Assembly: GCA_017387565.1 (NCBI GenBank)
Contig: JAFOEY010000004.1
Span: forward strand, 62,001-126,000
Direction: 5' to 3'
DNA from: Lachnospiraceae bacterium
GTDB taxonomy: Bacteria; Bacillota; Clostridia; Lachnospirales; Lachnospiraceae
Length of the DNA stretch: 64,000 bases
The notes under the pieces are model-generated. The model had not been told where the DNA came from. It ran no database searches and saw nothing but the letters and a program-made list of their open reading frames with translations. A program made the translations under genes and the position numbers. This document shows positions 36,431-45,379 of this stretch, piece by piece. Position 1 is the stretch's first letter, and the number at the start of each line of letters is the position of its first letter.

Positions 36431-36751
36431 TCAAATATCATAAATGCCCATGTATAAAAGGCAGATTATGATAAATAAACTCAACGAATTCAAAATTAGT
36501 CCGATATTCGGAAATAAATAAAACTTATCTTTTTCCATGCGTGACATAACTCCCAAAATCTCACCCGCTATGGAAATTAAAAGTGCAAAAAAAGTCGCCG
36601 CCCCAAGCTTCGGACTCATAGCTCCCTTTAAGCGGTATGACAGATAGATTACCAGACACATGGACACAAAAGATATCAGTCCCAAAGCTGCCGACATCTT
36701 GCCATTGTCGGAATGACTTCTGCCGGTAAACATATAGCCTCTTCTATGCAT
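36431..36751 (-). CDS. Small membrane protein, DUF6142-like
   Basis: A protein of 106 residues with three hydrophobic segments (about 20-40, 48-68, 80-103) and an N-terminal HRRGYMFTGRSHSDNGKMS motif that I associate with DUF6142 proteins of Lachnospiraceae; the name is from memory and tentative. The start follows AAAGGATGAG. It sits between the small protein downstream of pyrE and the aminopeptidase, all on the minus strand. No function known. Confidence 0.65.
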   Translation of the reverse strand: MHRRGYMFTGRSHSDNGKMSAALGLISFVSMCLVIYLSYRLKGAMSPKLGAATFFALLISIAGEILGVMSRMEKDKFYLFPNIGLILNSLSLFIIICLLYMGIYDI

Positions 36752-36794
36752 AATCTCATCCTTTTTCTAAATATGAAGTTAAAAAATCAGCTCA

Positions 36795-36888
36795 ATTTTT
36801 AGTTCAAATCTCAATTTAAATTGAAATTCGAATTTTAGTCCAAATTTCAGTTTGAATTGTAGTCCAAATTTCAGTTAATATCAGAACA
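36795..36888. repeat. Imperfect 24-bp tandem repeat
   Basis: Two good units of AATTTTAGTCCAAATTTCAG type and one or two decayed ones. The array lies directly after the stop codon of the 50-residue membrane protein gene. Confidence 0.6.
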
Positions 36889-36893
36889 CAATT

Positions 36894-37046
36894 CTAGAAT
36901 AAAATGTCTGCCTTTTTTACCAACAATCTGCCACCTGTCACAATCATCAACACACCGGCGGTAAGACCAAATACGATCATCAGAATTCCAAGTGTAATAT
37001 TCATTCCACCGGAACGTTTCATTGTTTTATAAATCTTTTCTTCCAT
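36894..37046 (-). CDS. 50-residue single-helix membrane protein
   Basis: Begins MEEKIYKTMKRSGGMNITLG after AAGGAGG at 8 bases, so 37046 is the start rather than 37094. A hydrophobic segment covers about residues 16-40, ending in a basic tail (GGRLLVKKAD). It lies 13 bases after pyrE and is surely co-transcribed with it. No function recognised; conserved small proteins of this type occur in Lachnospiraceae. Confidence 0.65.
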   Translation of the reverse strand: MEEKIYKTMKRSGGMNITLGILMIVFGLTAGVLMIVTGGRLLVKKADILF

Positions 37047-37059
37047 CTGCAGTTCCTCC

Positions 37060-37740
37060 TTATTTTGCACCATACTGTTCATAATATGCATCAATTGCTG
37101 CTTTTAATGTATCATCAATCACAACTTTTCCCTGGCATTCGCGGTTGTATAAGTATTCCGTAACCTCTGCCATACTCACAATCGCATTGGTCTCAAACCC
37201 ATACAAATCCTTCACTTCATCGAGTGCCTTTTTCTCTCCGCCTTTGCCTACTTCCATACGGTCAAGTGAAACCATCAGACCTACAATCGTAACATCAGCC
37301 GCACCTCTTACTTTAGGTACGGTTTCTTCCATGGATTTTCCGGAAGTGGTAACATCCTCAATCATCACAACTCTGTCACCGTCTTTTAATTTGCTTCCTA
37401 AAAATGCACCCTTGTCCGCTCCATGATCCTTATCCTCTTTTCGGTCAGAACAATAGCGGATTTCTTTTCCGTACAATTCACTAAACGCGATTGCTGTTAC
37501 AACTGCCAGCGGAATTCCTTTATATGCAGGTCCAAACAGGACATCAAAATCATCACCGTATTTATCATGTATGGCTTTTGCGTAATATTCTCCGAGCTTT
37601 TTTAGCTGAGCTCCTGTTACATATGCTCCGGCATTCATAAAGAAAGGCGATTTTCTTCCGCTTTTTAATGTAAAATCACCGAATTTTAATACATCCGAAG
37701 CAACCATGAATTCGATAAATTCCTGTTTGTACTGTTCCAT
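37060..37740 (-). CDS. pyrE: Orotate phosphoribosyltransferase
   Basis: Joins orotate to PRPP to give OMP, the fifth step of pyrimidine synthesis. It is 226 residues. DVLFGPAYKGIPLA and the PRPP-binding motif RVVMIEDVTTSGKS are intact, along with the KxxKDHG loop (RKEDKDHG). The start follows AAGGAGG. A TATAAT lies about 60 bases upstream, without a convincing -35. The pathway partner pyrF lies 5 kb away on the same strand with unrelated genes in between. Confidence 0.96.
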   Translation of the reverse strand: MEQYKQEFIEFMVASDVLKFGDFTLKSGRKSPFFMNAGAYVTGAQLKKLGEYYAKAIHDKYGDDFDVLFGPAYKGIPLAVVTAIAFSELYGKEIRYCSDRKEDKDHGADKGAFLGSKLKDGDRVVMIEDVTTSGKSMEETVPKVRGAADVTIVGLMVSLDRMEVGKGGEKKALDEVKDLYGFETNAIVSMAEVTEYLYNRECQGKVVIDDTLKAAIDAYYEQYGAK

Positions 37741-37862
37741 ATGTAAAAGTCCTCCTTGTTTTGAGACATTTTTGTATCACACTATCCATCCAATATTATA
37801 TTTGAAGTTCCAACGTTGATTGCTTTTTCATCAGCAACCATAACCTTATTTTGGAAAACAGA

Positions 37863-38140
37863 TTAGCAAAGATATACTTGAAAAAGTATATCATCAAACC
37901 CTTTATTTTTCAACTGACAAATCCATGTTATATATCTTATACACAAATCCATGTTATATATCTTATAAATATCGTCAATCGTAAAATCTGGACTAATAAC
38001 CTGCTCTGCAATCATAATTATCCCTCGCTTTCCAATAATACAGAAGGATTCCATATTTCAATCATCTTATATTCTTCTAAGTTTGTAATTGCCCTTACAC
38101 CTCTGATTGCCTTTACATTTACACGATTATCTTCTCCGTA
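37863..38140 (-). pseudogene. Decayed coding remnants behind fic
   Basis: Directly after the fic TAG the same frame continues open for 40 codons (NRVNVKAIRGVRAITNLEEY, ending IWNPSVLLESEG) to TAA at 38018. An overlapping short ORF starts at 38015 (MIAEQVISPDFTIDDIYKIY). That second ORF is broken by a 26-bp tandem duplication (ACAAATCCATG unit, about 37916-37967). The sequences look protein-like and are reminiscent of toxin-antitoxin pairs, but I cannot name them. No ribosome site supports the first piece. Probably remnants. Confidence 0.45.
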
Positions 38141-38851
38141 CTAATCCTTCTTTATCGAATACTTCTCTCTAAATGCTTCATAATCTGCTTTCGCAATTTT
38201 ATACTGCTCTCCAGCTTGTTCTTCGTTCATGGAATACTTCGGCTCCTGTGCCTTACCTTGTAATGCATCGGAAATAATCTGTCTTAAGTACTCTTTCCGG
38301 TCATAATTTGCCATAACCAGCGAATCCCTCACATACATAGGATTATTCCGTAGCAATGCAACTTGAAAATCTACACCTTTTCCCTTTAGATAATGCCACA
38401 GAAATGTGATGCAAGTTCTGGTGTTTCCTTCTCTGAAAGGATGAATGCTCCATAATGCCAACAAAAAATCAGAAACCACATCTCCCTTTTCCATAGTCTT
38501 CATCCAATCAAAATCTACATATTCTTGCAACAATTTCTTCAAGCGTTTCTCAATCTCATGGTAGTCTGCATATTCTGCAGAACCACCAGATAAAACACGC
38601 TCGCTCTTAAACAGATTCTCTTTTCGAAATGTTCCTGCCCATTCATAAATATCCCCAAATAAATATTTATGAATGTTTACCATATGCTCTACATCATAAG
38701 TATAGGCAATCCTTGCAGGCTTCACATCCAACCCTAACAACTTCACAAATACTTTCTGTATTTCAAATTTTTCTAAAAGTTCCTTATCGCGAATGTTATA
38801 TTTATTGATAAGAACATCACAGTCTGGGTAACAATTCTTTCCGCCACTCAT
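38141..38851 (-). CDS. Fic-domain protein with non-standard motif (toxin candidate)
   Basis: A 236-residue Fic/Doc-fold protein. Fic enzymes usually transfer AMP to a target protein. The central loop reads HPFREGNTRTCI (137-148): the catalytic His137 is present, but the second Gly of GNG is Thr144 and the second Arg of the usual HxFx(D/E)GNGRxxR is Ile148. That second Arg is the one that contacts ATP phosphate and the inhibitory Glu in known members. The ATG follows GGGGGCG, 3 bases after the upstream antitoxin-like gene. It may use another nucleotide or chemistry, or be weakened. The region behind the gene is decayed. Confidence 0.85.
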   Translation of the reverse strand: MSGGKNCYPDCDVLINKYNIRDKELLEKFEIQKVFVKLLGLDVKPARIAYTYDVEHMVNIHKYLFGDIYEWAGTFRKENLFKSERVLSGGSAEYADYHEIEKRLKKLLQEYVDFDWMKTMEKGDVVSDFLLALWSIHPFREGNTRTCITFLWHYLKGKGVDFQVALLRNNPMYVRDSLVMANYDRKEYLRQIISDALQGKAQEPKYSMNEEQAGEQYKIAKADYEAFREKYSIKKD

Positions 38852-38854
38852 ATA

Positions 38855-39214
38855 TTACGCCCCCAAATACTCAAATCTATCAATCCTAACTTCCATTTCT
38901 TCCAACGTTATTTTCCCAAAAATGTAGGAATCCAGCACCTCTAAAAACAATTCATCTGGGCCATTTGTAGCACTTAACATAATAGCCATAGCATTTTCTA
39001 CACTCTTTCTTCTCGAATCACATGCATCCACATAACTTTGACTGATAAGCATCCCTTTATACTGTAAAATAGTTCTCATCATATTTATAACGTACGCCGG
39101 AGGATTTCTTCTTTCCTGTTCCCAATCTTTCAAAGTAGAAACCGGCACATCAAACATTTTGGCAAATTTGCTCTGACTTAATCCTGTTTGCAAACGCAAT
39201 TCTCTTACTTCCAT
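38855..39214 (-). CDS. Helix-turn-helix antitoxin-like protein with VbhA-like tail
   Basis: A protein of 119 residues. The first half is an XRE-type HTH (LSQSKFAKMFDVPVSTLKDW, about 12-31). The second half (about 68-115) resembles small Fic antitoxins of the VbhA type in helical pattern (SVENAMAIM, FGKITLEEMEVRIDRF). In VbhA an S-x3-E-G motif blocks the Fic site; the matching place here reads IMLSAT, so the inhibitory Glu appears absent. It would autoregulate the pair through the HTH. The ATG at 39214 follows GGAGGTAATAGC; the longer frame to 39259 has no such site. Confidence 0.75.
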   Translation of the reverse strand: MEVRELRLQTGLSQSKFAKMFDVPVSTLKDWEQERRNPPAYVINMMRTILQYKGMLISQSYVDACDSRRKSVENAMAIMLSATNGPDELFLEVLDSYIFGKITLEEMEVRIDRFEYLGA

Positions 39215-39384
39215 GCTATTACCTCCACTACTTAATTCTTTATATATAGTATACGGCATTGCCTACCATTATACAAGATTTATCCCCAAACTATCTTTTC
39301 TAAAAAAGCACCTTAAGAAAGATTATTCTTTCCGCTAGTGCTTTACTTGTTTTTTTTGCGTACGTTAAGTATTTATATTATTTT

Positions 39385-39571
39385 ATGATGTTGGGGTCAA
39401 AAGGTATTTTGACCCCACGATACCAACGGATTGCTACGCACTTTGTGCTCTTGCAATCCTAAAACATTCGAAATCCGCCCTGATCGGGCTACTTTCTCAT
39501 GTTTTGCGGGTCCCAAAGTCATACTTTTTCATGCGAGCATGAAAAGTATGACCTTTTGACCCTGGTATCAT
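39385..39571 (-). repeat. Family A dispersed repeat, complete copy in reverse orientation
   Basis: Carries every module of the 23686 copy in reverse: GGGGTCAAAAGGTATTTTGACCCC first, then CCAACGGATTGC, the GCCC-x-GGGC piece, and the AGTATGACCTTTTGACCCTGGTATCAT end. It fills most of the gap between the HTH gene and metY. The rest of that gap is AT-rich with nothing else recognised. Confidence 0.92.
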
Positions 39572-39710
39572 TTTATGCAACAATATAAAAATATATTCCC
39601 ATATAACGATCTATAAACGATGCAAAAAAACTTATGCAATGTAAGCTATTACAAAACATAAGTTTCTTGAAAGTTCAACAATAATCATTGTTCCGTTTTT
39701 TATCTGAATA

Positions 39711-40997
39711 TTATTTAACAGCATCCAATGCCTGAGCCAAATCGGCAATTAAATCTTCTTTATCTTCCAGACCACAGGAAATTCGGATCAGTCCGGCAGG
39801 AATACCGGCCTCGATTAACTGTTCCTCTGTCATCTGTCTGTGCGTAGATGTTGCAGGATTTAAACAACATGTGCGTGCATCTGCCACATGCGTTTCGATT
39901 GCAGCAAGTTTTAATTCTTTCATAAATGCCTCTGCAGCAGGCTTTCCACCCTTTAATTCAAAGGATACAACTCCACATCCACCATTGGGAAGATATTTCT
40001 GTGCAATTTCATAATACGGATCTGATTTTAATCCGGGATAATTTACTTTAAACACCTTGTCATGGCCTTGCAAAAATTCTGCAACTGCCTGTCCGTTTTC
40101 TACGTGTCTGGGCATTCTAACATGCAAAGATTCCAGACCTAGATTTAAAATAAAAGCATTTTGCGGAGACTGGATACATCCGAAATCTCTCATAAGTTGT
40201 GAAGTACATTTTGTAATAAATGCACCCTCTTTACCAAATTTTTCCGCATAGGTTACCCCATGATAAGAATCATCCGGTGTACAAAGTCCGGGGAATTTTT
40301 CAGCATGTGCCATCCAGTCAAAATTGCCGGAATCCACAATTGCTCCACCAACTGCCGCTCCATGTCCGTCCATATATTTAGTTGTAGAATGTGTCACAAT
40401 ATCAGCTCCCCATTCAATCGGACGGCAATTGACCGGTGTCGGGAACGTATTATCCACAATCAGCGGTACTCCATGTTCATGTGCTGCCTTTGCAAATTTT
40501 TCAATATCTAAAACAGTCAATGCCGGATTGGCAATGGTTTCCCCAAATACAGCTCTGGTATTATCTTTAAAGGCAGCATCCAGTTCCTCTTTGGTACAAT
40601 CAGGGGAAACAAATGTAACTTCGATTCCCATCTTTGCCATTGTTACGGATATTAAATTGAAAGTTCCGCCATAGATGGATGAAGAAGCCACAATATGACT
40701 ACCACATTCACAGATATTGAACAATGCAAAGAAGTTAGCAGCCTGTCCGGAGGAAGTCAGCATTGCTGCCGTTCCGCCTTCCAATTCCGCAATTTTTGCA
40801 GCGACATAGTCATTTGTCGGATTTTGTAATCTTGTATAAAAATAGCCGTCTGCTTCCAGATCAAACAATTTTCCCATATCCTCACTGGTTTCATAACGGA
40901 AAGTTGTAGACTGGATAATCGGAATCTGACGCGGTTCTCCATTTCCCGGCTGATAGCCGCCTTGTACACATTTGGTATTCATTTTGTATTCGCTCAT
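39711..40997 (-). CDS. metY: O-acetylhomoserine sulfhydrylase
   Basis: A PLP enzyme that makes homocysteine from O-acetylhomoserine and sulfide, giving methionine. It is 428 residues, typical of the OAH-specific branch. IQSTTFRYETSEDMGKLFD, the substrate-binding YFYTRLQNPTND, and the PLP lysine in HSTTKYMDGHG are all present. The start follows AAGGAG. It lies 24 bases after the FliD-like gene, an odd partner, so both may share a transcript. No SAM riboswitch or T-box is visible just upstream, since the upstream gene is so near. Confidence 0.93.
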   Translation of the reverse strand: MSEYKMNTKCVQGGYQPGNGEPRQIPIIQSTTFRYETSEDMGKLFDLEADGYFYTRLQNPTNDYVAAKIAELEGGTAAMLTSSGQAANFFALFNICECGSHIVASSSIYGGTFNLISVTMAKMGIEVTFVSPDCTKEELDAAFKDNTRAVFGETIANPALTVLDIEKFAKAAHEHGVPLIVDNTFPTPVNCRPIEWGADIVTHSTTKYMDGHGAAVGGAIVDSGNFDWMAHAEKFPGLCTPDDSYHGVTYAEKFGKEGAFITKCTSQLMRDFGCIQSPQNAFILNLGLESLHVRMPRHVENGQAVAEFLQGHDKVFKVNYPGLKSDPYYEIAQKYLPNGGCGVVSFELKGGKPAAEAFMKELKLAAIETHVADARTCCLNPATSTHRQMTEEQLIEAGIPAGLIRISCGLEDKEDLIADLAQALDAVK

Positions 40998-41021
40998 TGT
41001 TTTTTGAAACTCCTTATGAAT

Positions 41022-41720
41022 TTATGTAAAAGAATTGTATGTGCTTCCCTGCAGATAAGCACTGTAGGAACCACTTGCACCATATAATCCACTTGCCTTA
41101 AGGGCATCATCCTTTGCATAGCTGTTGATATAGGATGCCGAAGTATCTACCTTATAGGCAAAAGATCCAACGCCGCTAAAAACAGATTTAACTGCTGATG
41201 CACCGGCCTTTTTTAACGTATCTTCATCTAAAGAAAGCTTATTGTCCGACCCGATACTGATTCCAACCGAAGACAATAATTTATAGTTTGCAACAGTATT
41301 ATTTAACATTGATGAACCGGCACGAAGTATCTTATCATTGTCCGATGAATTGGTCGCATCAACCATGGAATTGTAATCCTTAACAAGTGTAGAAACCGCT
41401 TTGACCAGATCATCACGATTTTTTTCATCAAACAGTTTTTTCCCTTTTTCGGAATACAATGCTTTTGCCGAATCAGAAAGAGCAGAGGATGTTTCCTGCA
41501 ATTTTTTGATTTGCACGGTATCATCTTTACTTGCCACTTTACTACCGGCAACACTATTCACAAAGCTATTATCCGTATTCGCATAATAAGCTTTCATCAG
41601 CTTTTTATACGTGCCACTTTTAATCATGGCATAATCGGACAAAGAAAACGTATTTCCGGTTGTGGTATTTGTTGCATTGCCAAACAAAAAAGAATAATCA
41701 TTTTGAAATGAAATGCCCAT
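41022..41720 (-). CDS. FliD-like small protein, possibly flagellum-related
   Basis: A protein of 232 residues, rich in Ser, Asn and Lys, without signal peptide or membrane helix. The region LVKAVSTLVKDYNSMVDATN followed by VGISIGSDNKLSLDEDTLKKA (about 100-180) resembles the C-terminal part of flagellar cap protein FliD, but the protein is much shorter. It may be a secreted or capping relative, or a remnant family of Lachnospiraceae. The start follows CGGAGGTG and lies 16 bases after the upstream gene, with which it forms a pair. Confidence 0.55.
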   Translation of the reverse strand: MGISFQNDYSFLFGNATNTTTGNTFSLSDYAMIKSGTYKKLMKAYYANTDNSFVNSVAGSKVASKDDTVQIKKLQETSSALSDSAKALYSEKGKKLFDEKNRDDLVKAVSTLVKDYNSMVDATNSSDNDKILRAGSSMLNNTVANYKLLSSVGISIGSDNKLSLDEDTLKKAGASAVKSVFSGVGSFAYKVDTSASYINSYAKDDALKASGLYGASGSYSAYLQGSTYNSFT

Positions 41721-41736
41721 TGTTTACACCTCCGTA

Positions 41737-42348
41737 CTACTCAATGGAATCATTTTGAAAACTCGCTGCATAATCATCAAACATTTTTTCTACTGCATCA
41801 TAAGTATCCTTACTGATGGAAGGAAGTTCTTTTCCCCATGCAGACGTAGCCTGTTTAAATCCCTTTTCAAATGCAGAGCGCATTTTTTCCATCGCTTTTT
41901 CATCACCACCGGATAAAGCCATTGCAAAATCAAAAATACGCTGTGAGGTCTGTTTTACACCCCAGTATCCATCTTCTGCAATATCTGCCTGGGCCTGTGC
42001 TTTTGTAGCTGCATCAACCGTAAATTTACCACCGGCTAATATTTTCCACATATCATCAGCCGTTCCAATGGCAACTCCCTGTTTTTCCAGCATTTTAGTG
42101 ACAATACTTGTAAGCTGGTCTGTTCGCGACTGAACATCTGCTTTTAACTGTGAAACCAGTGCCGCACGGTCAGAATCAGACATTTTACCGACAGCCGCTC
42201 TTCCTTCTGCTGAGGCTTTAAATGATACCGCAGCTGTACCAGCGCTAGTCTTTGCCCCCTCTGTCTGTGTTGTGTTTTTTGTTTTGGAAGCACTGTAATT
42301 GCTGTATGCATCCGTATAATTGCTTCCAACTGAACTTACATTTGACAT
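41737..42348 (-). CDS. DUF5610-like protein, possibly flagellum-related
   Basis: A protein of 203 residues with a Ser/Thr-rich start and a helical C-terminal half. DGYWGVKQTSQRIFDFAMAL, then SGGDEKAMEKMRSAFEKGF and ELPSISKDTYDAVEKMFDD, resemble a domain found in flagellated bacteria and annotated DUF5610; I give this from memory. No signal peptide. The start follows GGGAGGATAAG. It pairs with the FliD-like gene. Function unknown. Confidence 0.55.
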   Translation of the reverse strand: MSNVSSVGSNYTDAYSNYSASKTKNTTQTEGAKTSAGTAAVSFKASAEGRAAVGKMSDSDRAALVSQLKADVQSRTDQLTSIVTKMLEKQGVAIGTADDMWKILAGGKFTVDAATKAQAQADIAEDGYWGVKQTSQRIFDFAMALSGGDEKAMEKMRSAFEKGFKQATSAWGKELPSISKDTYDAVEKMFDDYAASFQNDSIE

Positions 42349-42511
42349 AATCTTATCCTCCCTGATTGTGAAAATAGCAAATCCTTTTGCTGATTAATAG
42401 TTACCTGATTTTATATCCTATCTGTGCAGCAATCATTATTTTCTCATTGTAGGAAAATAACTGTATATCTACCTAACCAAACTGCTACTTAACAAACTGT
42501 CGCATTTCTTA

Positions 42512-42626
42512 TTTACAATATCGGTTCATTTACCGAAAAACTTTATACAAGAGACAATATCAGTTCATTTACCAATTATGCAAGAGACATTATCGGTTCA
42601 TTTATCAATTATACCAAAGACAATAT
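42512..42626. repeat. 33-39 bp tandem repeat behind pyrF
   Basis: Three related units (CAATATCAGTTCATTTACCA and so on), two of 33 bp and one of 39 bp, with a decayed fourth running into the pyrF stop codon. The remaining 42349-42511 stretch is AT-rich leader of the DUF5610-like gene. Confidence 0.75.
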
Positions 42627-42647
42627 CGAACCTTCCACCAAATATCT

Positions 42648-43571
42648 TTATGCCAGTGCACTTGCAATATCTTCTTTCATTGCTAAAACTGCTGCACGGG
42701 AAGCATCCGCGTAATTCTCAGGTGAATATTTCTCTTTGTATGCATCCTGCTGATAAGCTGCTATAATTCCTCTCGAAGAGTTGACAATTGCGCCAAGACC
42801 ATCTTTATTGAAGAAATGTACCAAATCCTTGCCTTTACCGCCCTGTGCACCGTATCCGGGCACCAGAATATAAGCTTTTGGCATAATCTTGCGCAAAACC
42901 TTACCCATTTCCGGATAAGTTGCGCCGACAACAGCACCGACATAGCTGTAAGAATCTCCCATAACTTCTGATCCCCACTGGTCTACCATGGCACCTACAA
43001 GCTCATATAAAGGTTTTCCATCAATCAGGCGATCCTGAAATTCGCCACTGCTTGGATTGGATGTTTTAACCAAAACAAAAATACCCTTTTTCTCTTCTTT
43101 ACAAACATCAATAAACGGTTTTACGCCGTCGGAACCGAGATAAGGATTGACCGTTACAAAGTCCTCATCAAAACCGGAAAACTGATTACTTCCCACCTGT
43201 ACTTTTCCGAGATGACCTACCGCATATGCCGTTGAAGTGGAACCGATATCACCTCGTTTAATATCTCCGATTACCACAAGTCCTTTTTCTTTACAATAAT
43301 CCACAGTCTTTTTAAATGCCTGTAAACCGGGAATGCCAAACTGTTCATACATGGCAATCTGCGGCTTTACGGCCGGAATTAAATCATAAACAGCATCAAC
43401 AATTCCTTTATTGTACTGCCAGATTGCTTCAGCAGCTCCTTCCAGCGTTTCTCCATATTCGGAAAATGCTTTTTCCTGAATATGCTTTGGCACAAATTTC
43501 ATCATCGGATCCAATCCCACAACAATCGGTGCCCCTGTTTTTTGAATTTTTGAAACTAACTGATTAATCAT
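42648..43571 (-). CDS. pyrF: Orotidine 5'-phosphate decarboxylase (type 2)
   Basis: Last step of UMP synthesis. It is 307 residues, longer than the type 1 enzyme and typical of the type 2 branch. The active-site segment GDIKRGDIGSTSTAYA contains the Asp-Lys-Asp array; VGLDPMMKFVP and VPGYGAQGGKG bind the phosphate and substrate. The start follows AAAAGGAGC. It stands between a family A repeat upstream and a tandem repeat downstream, apart from pyrE and carAB. Confidence 0.96.
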   Translation of the reverse strand: MINQLVSKIQKTGAPIVVGLDPMMKFVPKHIQEKAFSEYGETLEGAAEAIWQYNKGIVDAVYDLIPAVKPQIAMYEQFGIPGLQAFKKTVDYCKEKGLVVIGDIKRGDIGSTSTAYAVGHLGKVQVGSNQFSGFDEDFVTVNPYLGSDGVKPFIDVCKEEKKGIFVLVKTSNPSSGEFQDRLIDGKPLYELVGAMVDQWGSEVMGDSYSYVGAVVGATYPEMGKVLRKIMPKAYILVPGYGAQGGKGKDLVHFFNKDGLGAIVNSSRGIIAAYQQDAYKEKYSPENYADASRAAVLAMKEDIASALA

Positions 43572-43603
43572 TGTTCTGCTCCTTTTATTTAAAATTTAGT
43601 ATG

Positions 43604-43720
43604 ATGATACCAGTGTCAAAAGGTTATACTTTTCATGCTAACATGAAAAAGTATGACTTTGATACCCGTAAAACATGAGAAAGTAACCCGATTAGGGCGG
43701 ATTTCGAATGTTTTAGGATT
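43604..43720 (+). repeat. Family A dispersed repeat, left half
   Basis: ATGATACCAGTGTC, the TCATGCTAACATGAAAAAGT hairpin, CCCGTAAAACATGAG, GCCC-like module and GGATTTCGAATG, then breaks off inside TTTTAGGATT. It lies between pyrF and the TPR lipoprotein gene. Confidence 0.88.
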
Positions 43721-43745
43721 AATGTAAAAAGTATTTGAAAACATT

Positions 43746-44825
43746 TTATCTGGTACTTAAAAATACGGCTTCCCTGCGTGCATTTTCATCATCCGGATAA
43801 GCAGCCAGATATTCATCCAATAACGCCTTTGCTTTCGTAAAATTGGTAGCCTGCTCATATGCACAGATCTGATTATATTTTAAAGTCTGCGTCATCGTGG
43901 GATCTCCCAACGATAAGCCACTTTCAAAGGACTGAATGGCAGATGCCGTATCCCCAAGCTCTAACTGACAAATGCCCAACTGATTATAAATATTGGCATC
44001 CCCGATATTATCCTGCAGATATTCCGTATATAAAACACTGGCATAGTTATATTCACCTAACTGCTCATAGGTTTTTCCCAGCATATATACAATACTGCCC
44101 ATGTTTTTTCCTCCGGCCTGCTTTGCAAGACCCAGATGATTTCTTGCACTGTCATAATCTTTTAGATAAAAATACACAACGCCCTGCTCATAATCACTCA
44201 ACTTAGTACTGTCATCTAAAATACCCGTCAGATATTCACTGCCCTTTTCATCATATCCGTTGGAAGCCAGTTCCTCGAAAATACGGATTTTAATGGATTG
44301 CTGGTCTTTAGAATACTCTATGGCTTTATCAAAATGATAGATACCATTTTCATAATCTCCGGTCTCTAAAGCAATGCAGCCTCTCAAGAAATGGGCATCT
44401 ACATTATCCTTTTCACTCTCGATGATAATATCCAGAAGTTCTCCGGAATTGGTATACTGACCGTTTTTATACATGGCAGTCGCCATATAAAAATTGATAT
44501 CCCGCTCCAGATCACCGGCAAATAATCCGCCGTTGGCCAAAGCAGTCTCAAAAGCCTCGATGGCTTCTTCATATTTTGCCATTCCAAGATAAGTCATGCC
44601 GATGCCCCGATATGCTAACTGTGCATCTTCTCCTTCATCCACAGCTGTCTCAAAACACTGCATGGCGGTGGCATAATCCGACTGTTCAATTGCCGCAAAT
44701 CCGGCTTTTATATTCTCACCTTCTTTTTGTCCGCATCCTGTAAGAAACAATAAAGAAAACAAAAAAATAAAAGAAAGCAGCTTTTTTTGTATGCTGTTAA
44801 ATTGAAACTTTTTATTCAATATCAT
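43746..44825 (-). CDS. TPR-repeat lipoprotein
   Basis: A protein of 359 residues. The signal peptide ends in the lipobox LTGC (Cys about 31), so it is anchored on the outer face of the membrane. About eight tetratricopeptide repeats fill the rest (for example AYRGIGMTYLGMAKYEEAIEAF, ANIYNQLGICQLELGDTASA), forming a helical scaffold for protein binding. Partner unknown. The gene stands alone on the minus strand. Confidence 0.85.
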   Translation of the reverse strand: MILNKKFQFNSIQKKLLSFIFLFSLLFLTGCGQKEGENIKAGFAAIEQSDYATAMQCFETAVDEGEDAQLAYRGIGMTYLGMAKYEEAIEAFETALANGGLFAGDLERDINFYMATAMYKNGQYTNSGELLDIIIESEKDNVDAHFLRGCIALETGDYENGIYHFDKAIEYSKDQQSIKIRIFEELASNGYDEKGSEYLTGILDDSTKLSDYEQGVVYFYLKDYDSARNHLGLAKQAGGKNMGSIVYMLGKTYEQLGEYNYASVLYTEYLQDNIGDANIYNQLGICQLELGDTASAIQSFESGLSLGDPTMTQTLKYNQICAYEQATNFTKAKALLDEYLAAYPDDENARREAVFLSTR

Positions 44826-45379
44826 TGGTTTCTCCGATTTTTCATAGATAAATATAGTATATCAAATATTTTCAAAGAATAAAACACATTCCGACTTTTT
44901 TCTTAACATTTTCTCTTAAGACTGTCTGAAGGCGAAGTCTGCGTTTTGAAAGGGCATAAGAGCATGCTATTTTTGACATTCATTTTGCTATTTTTGACAT
45001 TTTAAATACTTTATTTCATATTTCATCAAATTTTTGTCTCCTGAAAATATATTTTGACCGGCTGAAATTCCAAAATAAAACATAAAAAGAAATTACAGCC
45101 ATATATCTAATATGCATGGTGCAAATTTGCTCCCTAATCCCACCAACTTTTAATACACTATCTGTATGGTTGACATAACGCGCACAACAGGGAAGGATTA
45201 CAAAAACCGCTCCGGCATCATTCGGACCGGTTTTGATACATATACACAAATCTGTCATCCTGTCTTTTTCATATCTGATATCACATCTTTTATCACCCTT
45301 CTCCTGCTGTGCGCTACAAAATTACAAAACATTTTGTATTTCCCCATCTAATTCACAGCACATCAGCAATTTAAACACA
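44826..45379. other. Intergenic stretch with a decayed family B fragment
   Basis: No convincing gene. At 44922-44967 CTGTCTGAAGGCGAAGTCTG and the following GTTTTGAAA match the tip and one inner arm of family B in reverse orientation, with the outer arms gone. Next to it TTTGCTATTTTTGACATT occurs twice. The rest (45000-45379) is AT-rich with no promoter or ORF I trust. Confidence 0.55.

Noticed and set aside
45016-45258. 80-codon minus-strand ORF in the TPR/LytTR gap
   Set aside because: No ribosome site or recognisable composition; region looks non-coding.
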